This document shows, in pieces, positions 58,448 to 64,000 of a stretch of 64,000 bases of DNA. Positions within the stretch are counted from its first letter, which is position 1. Each line of letters begins with the position of its first letter. A program made the translations under genes and the position numbers. Under the pieces are notes generated by a model that saw only the letters and a program-made list of their open reading frames with translations, did no database searches and was not told the origin of the DNA. The stretch comes from Sedimenticola sp. (GTDB taxonomy: Bacteria; Pseudomonadota; Gammaproteobacteria; Chromatiales; Chromatiaceae): positions 62,001 through 126,000 of the forward strand of contig JALSRN010000048.1 in NCBI GenBank assembly GCA_026984735.1. Reading direction: 5' to 3'.

Positions 58448-58822
58448 TCAATCGAGGCGGGCGAGCACCGCCTCCACCTTCTTCTCGGTGACCGGAAAGG
58501 AGATGGCCTCCCACACCGGAAAACGCTCCCGGAACTTCTCGAAAAAAGCCTCGTGCGCCGGGGGATAGAAGACCAGCAGCTTCACCTGGGGATGGCGCTG
58601 GAGTATGGCGCCCTGCGTCTCCAGGTTGGAGCTGCGGTCGCGGAAGTCGGTCTGGTAGTTGTACTCCGCCACCACCACGTCGGGAAGCTGCTTCTTCAGC
58701 CAGGCGCGCGCCTTACGCTGGGAGGTGACCCACTCCACCTCGAACCCCAGCCGCTGGTAGAGCGGAATCAGGTTGGGATAGCCGCCCAGCTCGACGATGG
58801 CCAGCAGCTTGCGGCCGCTCAT
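58448..58822 (-). CDS. conserved hypothetical protein, 124 residues
   Basis: Not recognised with certainty. ATG 58822 overlaps the stop of the upstream Sfum_1244-like gene (ATGA), so the pair is translationally coupled. MSGRKLLAIVELGGYPNLIP and then DVVVAEYNYQTDFRDRSSNLET suggests an alpha/beta fold a little like a receiver domain, but the phosphoacceptor pattern is not convincing. The C-terminus VTEKKVEAVLARLD is a helix. Context: beside formate dehydrogenase and an unknown helical protein. Confidence 0.65.
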   Translation of the reverse strand: MSGRKLLAIVELGGYPNLIPLYQRLGFEVEWVTSQRKARAWLKKQLPDVVVAEYNYQTDFRDRSSNLETQGAILQRHPQVKLLVFYPPAHEAFFEKFRERFPVWEAISFPVTEKKVEAVLARLD

Positions 58823-59880
58823 GCGGCGCTCTCCTCCCGGCATCGGCGCTCCAGATGGCGGCGGATGGGATCGGCCGCCTTGCGTCCGTGCAGTCCGTGC
58901 AGATCGAGCAGCTCGCGCGCCAGCCGCTCCCAGCGCTCACGGTCCGCTTCCGCGCGGCGGCGCAAGGGCTCCAGATCCCCGCTCTCCAGCCACTGGTCGT
59001 AGGCCGCGCGCAGTTGGGGATAGAGATGCTGACGCATGCCGCTCAGGTTACCCAGATAGAAATGGATGGAGGGCTCGTAGCCCCGCTCCAACAGCATCGG
59101 CAGGGTGCGACGGGCGTCGGCCAGATGGTCCTTCACCGCCCGAGCCATCAGCTCCGCCGGCGTGAGAGCCAGATCCATGAGCATCCGGTTCCAACCGTCG
59201 CCCAGCTGCTCCGAGGCCTCCATCTCGCCCAGCTCGTGTTCGCGGGCGGCGGCCAGCTCGGCCTCGGTCATCGCGTCCAGGGCACGGTCCGGATCGGCGT
59301 CGAAGTCGTAGCAGGCGAAGGCCCGGCCCAGAGGGTTGTCGGGCCGGCTCCAGGCCCAGCTCTCGTATTTCTCCCACAGATAGCGGCGCAACGCCTCGCG
59401 CCGGAGGAAGACCCCGGCCTCGCTGGCCATGGCGGGCGGCGCGTTGAGACAGCGAGCGTACTCCCGACCGCAAAGATGGAGGGCGCCCTGCCCTTCGCGC
59501 TCTTCGCGGTCGAGCAGCTCGGCGATGAAGAAGTGGGCCCGCGCGCCGCCCGTCAGCCCCGCGCTGTAGACCGCGCCCAGCGGCTCCAGCGCCCGGTTGA
59601 TGGCCAGCGTGTCGAAAGGCTCGAAGGTTTCTGCCCCGATCTCCAAAGGACGGTAGTCGGCCTCGGCCAGCTCCTCCCAGAGCGCTTCCCGCTCTTGGAG
59701 CCAGGCCCCGACCTCTTCCTTGGGGAGGGGATCGCGGATGCCCGCGCCGGTCTCCCAGCGATAGTACTCCCGCATCTTCAGCAGGTAGGTGCACATGGTG
59801 AAGTCGCCGCCGTGGCGGGCGTCGGCCACGTGGCAGTTGTACTGCACCTGCTCGCAGATTTCTCGCAGCGAAGGGTTCAT
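58819..59880 (-). CDS. Sfum_1244-like conserved protein of unknown function
   Basis: 353 residues, recalled as an uncharacterised family named after Sfum_1244. The N-terminus MNPSLREICEQVQYNCHVAD, then ARHGGDFTMCTYLLKMREYYRWE is the strongly conserved part, with Cys9, Cys16 and Cys30. A further pair is seen in HLCGREYARCLNAPP. The rest is helical and acidic. No membrane span, signal or known catalytic motif is evident. The cysteines could bind metal, but that is only inferred. It is divergent from the 185-residue protein and coupled to the 124-residue one. Confidence 0.7.
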   Translation of the reverse strand: MNPSLREICEQVQYNCHVADARHGGDFTMCTYLLKMREYYRWETGAGIRDPLPKEEVGAWLQEREALWEELAEADYRPLEIGAETFEPFDTLAINRALEPLGAVYSAGLTGGARAHFFIAELLDREEREGQGALHLCGREYARCLNAPPAMASEAGVFLRREALRRYLWEKYESWAWSRPDNPLGRAFACYDFDADPDRALDAMTEAELAAAREHELGEMEASEQLGDGWNRMLMDLALTPAELMARAVKDHLADARRTLPMLLERGYEPSIHFYLGNLSGMRQHLYPQLRAAYDQWLESGDLEPLRRRAEADRERWERLARELLDLHGLHGRKAADPIRRHLERRCREESAA

Positions 59881-59893
59881 ACCGCCTCAATTC

Positions 59894-59924
59894 TTGAGTA
59901 AAATGCTTGGTTATTGAGTTATAG
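59894..59924 (+). promoter_or_regulatory. possible divergent promoter with short palindrome
   Basis: The 79-base divergent region is AT-rich compared with its surroundings. TTGAGT (59894-59899) and TTATAG (59919-59924) are 19 bases apart, a long spacer. CTCAA-TTC-TTGAG (59886-59898) is a small palindrome overlapping the -35. Confidence 0.25.
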
Positions 59925-59959
59925 CACGAAGCCGGAACCGGCTCAAAAGGAGAATTCAC

Positions 59960-60517
59960 ATGGCATTGCGCATCAAGAGCCGCTGGCACGGCGAGGGCGA
60001 ACGCAGCCTGGACGAGATCGCCGGCGCCCTGGCGTTCATCGCCTGGCGGCTGGCCCAGGACAAGGCGATCAATCTGCACGGCGAGGATTTCGTCTACGAG
60101 AGCGACCGCCAGCGCATGGATGTGATCATCGAATATCTGATCTTCCAGTTGCAGATCATGGACCGCCTGGCCCACGACCGGCTGGAGATGAGCGACGAGG
60201 AGCGCCGCCAGCTGATCGTGGCGGTGGCGCAAAAGATGGGGCGGATCGTGGAGGACAACAGTCTCGATCTGTTCGGGCCGGGCGACCATCTGCCGGCCTT
60301 TTTCGACCGGATCAACGAGCGCGCCGCCGAGTACGCCGAATTCCGCTATACCGACGAAGGCCCCTCCTACCCCTTTCTGCGCCACCTCGGCTACGAGATC
60401 CAGCAGATCATGGGAGAGTCGCAGGAGAACCGCTGGGTCATCGACCAGGTGATGGACAAGGACGGCGTGGAGGTGGACCGCAAGCTGGCGCGGGCGATGA
60501 TGGATCTCTTCGACTGA
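59960..60517 (+). CDS. conserved helical protein, 185 residues, unknown function
   Basis: Starts MALRIKSRWHGEGERSLDEI at ATG 59960 with AAAAGGAG upstream. The sequence is mostly helical (ALAFIAWRLAQDKAINLHGED, LIFQLQIMDRLAHDRLEM, EERRQLIVAVAQKMGRI) with no membrane span. Not recognised beyond being a conserved-looking protein. It is divergent from the Sfum_1244-like gene and convergent with formate dehydrogenase, and could belong with either. Confidence 0.7.
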   Translation: MALRIKSRWHGEGERSLDEIAGALAFIAWRLAQDKAINLHGEDFVYESDRQRMDVIIEYLIFQLQIMDRLAHDRLEMSDEERRQLIVAVAQKMGRIVEDNSLDLFGPGDHLPAFFDRINERAAEYAEFRYTDEGPSYPFLRHLGYEIQQIMGESQENRWVIDQVMDKDGVEVDRKLARAMMDLFD

Positions 60518-60604
60518 GCCACCTTCCCCTTTTTCGGCACGCATGGCCGCCTCCATCATCGATCGGGCTTTTTCCCGCCATCGCGCATTCCGCTCCCGGG
60601 GCGC

Positions 60605-60633
60605 GGTGGCGGCGGAAACTTTTCCGTCGCCGC
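60605..60633. terminator. imperfect hairpin between convergent genes
   Basis: An imperfect stem of about 11 pairs (GTGGCGGCGGAAA against TTTCCGTCGCCGC) lies in the 124-base gap between the 185-residue gene and the 3' end of the formate dehydrogenase operon. Possibly a bidirectional terminator. Confidence 0.3.
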
Positions 60634-60641
60634 TTCCCCTC

Positions 60642-63419
60642 TCACCAGAGCCGTTCCCCGATTTCGCCTCCAGGCCGCATCCGAATGGCGCAGAACTTGT
60701 ATTCGGGGATCTTGGCGTCGGGATCCAGCGCTTCGTTGGTGAGCAGATTGGCGGCGGCTTCGGCGTAACAGAAGGCCATGAAGACCGTCCCCCGCTGTAG
60801 CCCGCCGTTGGCGCGGGCATGGGCGCAGACCCGGCCGCGGCGCGATTCCAGGGTCACCAGGTCCCCCGGCTCCACCCCCAAGCCGGCCAGATCCTGGGGA
60901 TGGATCTGCACCACCGCCGTCGGCTCGATGGCGTCGAGCACGGTGGCGTGGCGGGTCATGACGCCGGTGTGCCAATGCTCCAGCTGGCGGCCGGTGATGA
61001 AGACGTACGGATACTCGTCGTCCGGCAGTTCCGCCGCCCGCGTGAACGCCGCCGGCACGAAGCGCCCCCGGCCCGTCGGCGTGGGAAAGCTTTCGGTGAA
61101 GAGGACCGCTTGCCCGGGGTCGCCCTCTTTTCGACAGGGGTAGATGACCGAATCCTCCCGCTCCAGGCGTTCCCAGGCGATGCCGGAGATGCTGGGCATG
61201 GCGCGGCGCATCTCTTCGAACACCTCCCGGGGACCGGCATAGTTCCAGTCCAGCCCCATGCGGCGGGCGATCTCCTGGATGATCCAAAGGTCCTGACGCG
61301 CCTCGCCGGGCGGATCGATGGCCTGACGGCCCAGCTGCACCCGGCGGTCGGTGTTGGTGAAAGTGCCGCTCTTCTCCGGGAAGGCCGAGGCCGGCAGCAC
61401 CACGTCGGCGAAACCGGCGGTCTCGGTGAGGAAGATGTCCTGCACCACCAGATGCTCCAACTTGGCCAAGGCGGCGCGGGCATGGGCCACGTTGGGATCG
61501 GACATGGCCGGGTTTTCCCCTTCGATGTACATGCCGCGCACCTGGCCTTTCTCGATGGCGTGGATCACCTCCACCACCGTCAGACCCGGTTCGGGATCCA
61601 GTTCGGCCCCCCAGAGCTTTTCGAAAAAGTCTCTCGCCTGGGGATCGCCGACCGGCTTGTAGTCCGGGAACACCATGGGAATCAGACCGGCATCGGAGGC
61701 ACCCTGGACGTTGTTCTGCCCGCGCAAGGGATGGAGGCCGGTGCCGGGACGGCCGATCTGGCCGGTCATCAGGGCCATGGCGATCAGGCAGCGGGCGTTG
61801 TCGGTGCCGTGGACGTGCTGGGAGATGCCCATGCCCCAGAAGATCATCGAGGCCTTCGAGGTGGCATACAGACGCGCCACCTCACGGATGGTGTCGGCGG
61901 GAATCCCGCACACCGGCGCCACCCGTTCGGGCGCGTAGTTCTTCAGATGATGGCACAGGTTGTCGAAGCCCTCGGTGCGCTTGGCGATGAATTCCTTGTC
62001 GTACAGGCCCTCCTCGACGATGACGTGCATGATGCCGTTGAGCAGGGCCACGTCGGTGTCGGGGCGGAACTGCAGCGCATGGGTGGCGAAACGGCAGATC
62101 TCCGTGCGCACCGGGTCGGCGACGATGAGCTTGGCGCCGTTGCGGGCGGCGTTCTTGAACCAGGTGGCCGCCACCGGATGGTTGACGGTGGCGTTGGAAC
62201 CGATGAGGAAGATCACCTCGGCCTGCTTCACGTCGGCCACCGGGTTGGACACGGCGCCGGAACCGATGCACTCGAGGAGCGCCGCCACCGAGGAGGCGTG
62301 GCACAAACGGGTGCAGTGATCGACGTTGTTGCTGCCGAAGGCGGTGCGCACCAGCTTCTGAAACAGATAGGCCTCCTCGTTGCTGCCCTTGGCCGAACCG
62401 AAGCCGGCCAGCGCCTTGGGACCGTACTCGTCGCGGATGCGCTTGAGACCGGCGGCGGCCAAATCCAGCGCCTCCTCCCAGGAGGCCTCCCGGAACACCT
62501 CATGCATCCGTTCGGGCGCGACCGGTTCCGTGGTTTTGGCTGCCCCCGTCCGCCGAATCAAGGGCTTGGTCAAGCGATGGGGATGATGCACGTAATCGAA
62601 ACCGAAACGGCCCTTGACGCACAATCGGCTGCGATTGGTCTCGCCGTCGCGTCCCTCCACGTAGAGAATGCGGTCGCCGCGCACGTTGAAGGTCAACAGA
62701 CAACCGACGCCGCAATAGGGACAGGCGGACGGGACTTTCTTGTCCACCGGCAGACGGCCGACGTCGCCGGCCGGCATCAGCGCTCCCGTGGGGCAGGCCT
62801 GGACGCATTCGCCGCAGGCCACGCAGGTGCTGTCGCCCATGGGATCGTCCAGGTCGAAGACGATCTTGGAAGCCGCGCCGCGGAAGGCGTAGCCGATGAC
62901 GTCGTTGGCCTGCTCCTCGCGGCAGGCGCGCACGCAGCGGGTGCACTGGATGCAGGCGTCGAGATTGATCGCCATGGCCGGATGGGACAGGTCCGGATTC
63001 GGTTGCGTCCGCTGGGGGAAGCGGGGCCGGCCGACGCCCATCTTGGCGACCCACCGATCCAGCTCGGAATCGTCCCGGTAGGGAGATTTTCCCTGCTGCG
63101 GCATGTCCGAGAGCAGCAGTTCCAGCACCATCTTCTGGGACTTGACGGCCCGCTCGCTCTTCGCCTGGATCTTCATCCCTTCCTTGGGCGTCCGGCAGCA
63201 CGACGGCGCCAGCACCCGTTCCCCCTCGATCTCCACCACGCAGGCCCGGCAGTTGCCGTCCGGGCGGTAACCCTCCTTGTAACAGAGATGGGGGATCTCG
63301 ATCCCGTGGCGTTTGGCCGCCTGGAGGATGGTTTCCCCCTCGTAGGCGGTGATCTCCCGCCCGTCCAGGGTGAAAGCGACGGTTTCGAGATCTTCGGCAT
63401 ATTCGGGACCGGCAGCCAT
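60642..63419 (-). CDS. fdsA: NAD-dependent formate dehydrogenase, alpha (catalytic) subunit
   Basis: Mo/W-bis-MGD enzyme that oxidises formate to CO2 or reduces CO2. 925 residues. N-terminal [2Fe-2S] domain (Cys46, 57, 60, 74), two ferredoxin-type [4Fe-4S] sites (Cys156/159/162/166 and 199/202/205/209), then the catalytic domain with its cluster CPYCGVGC (Cys233, 236, 240, 267). The metal ligand is Cys373 in RLCHASSVAALLE, not selenocysteine. The extra His-Cys3 cluster motif of NuoG-type proteins is not seen between residues 75 and 155. It starts 3 bases after the beta subunit gene. No signal peptide, so cytoplasmic. Confidence 0.92.
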   Translation of the reverse strand: MAAGPEYAEDLETVAFTLDGREITAYEGETILQAAKRHGIEIPHLCYKEGYRPDGNCRACVVEIEGERVLAPSCCRTPKEGMKIQAKSERAVKSQKMVLELLLSDMPQQGKSPYRDDSELDRWVAKMGVGRPRFPQRTQPNPDLSHPAMAINLDACIQCTRCVRACREEQANDVIGYAFRGAASKIVFDLDDPMGDSTCVACGECVQACPTGALMPAGDVGRLPVDKKVPSACPYCGVGCLLTFNVRGDRILYVEGRDGETNRSRLCVKGRFGFDYVHHPHRLTKPLIRRTGAAKTTEPVAPERMHEVFREASWEEALDLAAAGLKRIRDEYGPKALAGFGSAKGSNEEAYLFQKLVRTAFGSNNVDHCTRLCHASSVAALLECIGSGAVSNPVADVKQAEVIFLIGSNATVNHPVAATWFKNAARNGAKLIVADPVRTEICRFATHALQFRPDTDVALLNGIMHVIVEEGLYDKEFIAKRTEGFDNLCHHLKNYAPERVAPVCGIPADTIREVARLYATSKASMIFWGMGISQHVHGTDNARCLIAMALMTGQIGRPGTGLHPLRGQNNVQGASDAGLIPMVFPDYKPVGDPQARDFFEKLWGAELDPEPGLTVVEVIHAIEKGQVRGMYIEGENPAMSDPNVAHARAALAKLEHLVVQDIFLTETAGFADVVLPASAFPEKSGTFTNTDRRVQLGRQAIDPPGEARQDLWIIQEIARRMGLDWNYAGPREVFEEMRRAMPSISGIAWERLEREDSVIYPCRKEGDPGQAVLFTESFPTPTGRGRFVPAAFTRAAELPDDEYPYVFITGRQLEHWHTGVMTRHATVLDAIEPTAVVQIHPQDLAGLGVEPGDLVTLESRRGRVCAHARANGGLQRGTVFMAFCYAEAAANLLTNEALDPDAKIPEYKFCAIRMRPGGEIGERLW

Positions 63420-63422
63420 CCT

Positions 63423-64000
63423 TCACTCCTCCAATTCGTGGGAAAAATGTTCGAACACGCAGCGGATCGGATTGGGCGCCGCCTGCCCCAGGCCGCAGAT
63501 CGAGGCGTCGGCCATCACCTGGCACAGGTCTTCGAGACGCTGGCGGTCCCACTCACCCGCCTCCATCAGCCGAGCCGCCTTGGCGGTCCCCACCCGGCAG
63601 GGAGTGCACTGGCCGCAGGATTCATTCTCGAAGAACTTGATGGCGTCGAGGGCCAGATCCCGGGCCCTGTCGTGCTGGGAGAAGACCACCACCGCCGCTG
63701 AGCCGATGAAGCAGCCGTATGGATTGAGGGTGTCGAAATCCAGCGGAATGTCGCCCAGGGACGCGGGCAGGATGCCGCCGGAGGCGCCCCCGGGGAAATA
63801 GCCGTAGAATTCGTGGCCCGGCAACATGCCGCCGCAGTATTCGTCGATCAGTTCGCGCACCGTGATCCCTGCCGGCGCCAGATGCACCCCCGGCTTCTTG
63901 ACCCGGCCGGAGACCGAGAACGAACGCAGCCCCTTGCGCCCGTGACGGCCGAAGGAGGTGAACCAGTCCGGGCCCTTCTCGACGATGTCGCGCACCCAGT
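63423..64000 (-). CDS. fdsB: formate dehydrogenase beta subunit, NuoF-like (partial, 5' end outside window)
   Basis: C-terminal 191 residues of a NuoF-type flavoprotein that passes electrons from FMN to NAD+. The visible part has KGLRSFSVSGRVKKPGVHLAP, GGASGGILPASL, and the cluster motif ESCGQCTPCRVGT, with the fourth ligand in ASICGLGQAAP. The frame is open through the window edge. Together with fdsA it forms a soluble FDH; a gamma (NuoE-like) subunit may lie outside the window. Confidence 0.9.
   Translation of the reverse strand, partial: WVRDIVEKGPDWFTSFGRHGRKGLRSFSVSGRVKKPGVHLAPAGITVRELIDEYCGGMLPGHEFYGYFPGGASGGILPASLGDIPLDFDTLNPYGCFIGSAAVVVFSQHDRARDLALDAIKFFENESCGQCTPCRVGTAKAARLMEAGEWDRQRLEDLCQVMADASICGLGQAAPNPIRCVFEHFSHELEE

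Noticed and set aside
62290-62310. Possible selenocysteine in formate dehydrogenase
   Set aside because: The active-site codon is an ordinary Cys codon (RLCHASS), so no UGA recoding is needed.
60819-63701. A 960-codon plus-strand open frame opposite formate dehydrogenase
   Set aside because: Antisense shadow of fdsA/fdsB; no recognisable motif and no ribosome site.

Overview
The window comes from the chromosome of a GC-rich, Gram-negative gammaproteobacterium. The evidence is a complete division and cell-wall (dcw) cluster in the gammaproteobacterial order (mraZ to ftsZ, then lpxC, an M23 peptidase and secA), LPS and outer-membrane genes, a type IV pilus minor-pilin operon of the Pseudomonas type next to ispH, and a bacterial class A RNase P RNA. 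A two-subunit NAD-linked formate dehydrogenase and a group III phosphofructokinase would suit an autotrophic or one-carbon-using lineage, but genus cannot be read from the sequence. No tRNA, rRNA, CRISPR array, prophage or transposase gene was recognised.

Layout. 1-1799 (minus): two sugar-nucleotide genes of the UDP-GlcNAc/GalNAc uronate route, the first cut by the window edge. 1892-5290 (minus): a large MscK-type mechanosensitive channel, divergent from a 6-phosphofructokinase (5431-6561). 6600-8593: a truncated nucleotidyltransferase remnant and a papain-like peptidase fused to an alpha/beta-hydrolase. 8844-16641 (plus): ispH, then fimT-pilV-pilW-pilX-(PilY2-like)-pilY1-pilE, faced by an orphan FimT-like pseudopilin. 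17420-24570: a Uma2-family protein, thiO, two GT39 membrane glycosyltransferases, a Nudix-ThiE fusion and argJ. 24595-47709 (almost all minus): secA, an M23 peptidase, the divergent dciA, lpxC, then the dcw cluster read from a sigma70 promoter with MraZ operator repeats. Most dcw genes overlap by 1-22 bases. The only sizeable gap, murC-murB, is bridged by an unreported 55-codon ORF with a strong ribosome binding site.

47942-53228 (minus): rnpB with its promoter, then a Gld-like ABC exporter (ATPase, fused permease/GldG protein, DUF4340 protein). 53363-55273: an FMN-binding glutamate-synthase-like gene destroyed by a 282-bp palindromic MITE inserted at a TA dinucleotide, plus two single-base frameshifts. 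55326-58822: a DUF1318 (YdbL-like) lipoprotein and a YdbH-like envelope protein, and two small unknown proteins. 58819-64000: an Sfum_1244-like protein, a divergent conserved helical protein, and the fds-type formate dehydrogenase (alpha complete, beta cut by the window edge).

The strongest points for follow-up are the MITE and the pseudogene it made, the peptidase-hydrolase fusion, the murC-murB small ORF, and the unknown trio beside formate dehydrogenase.
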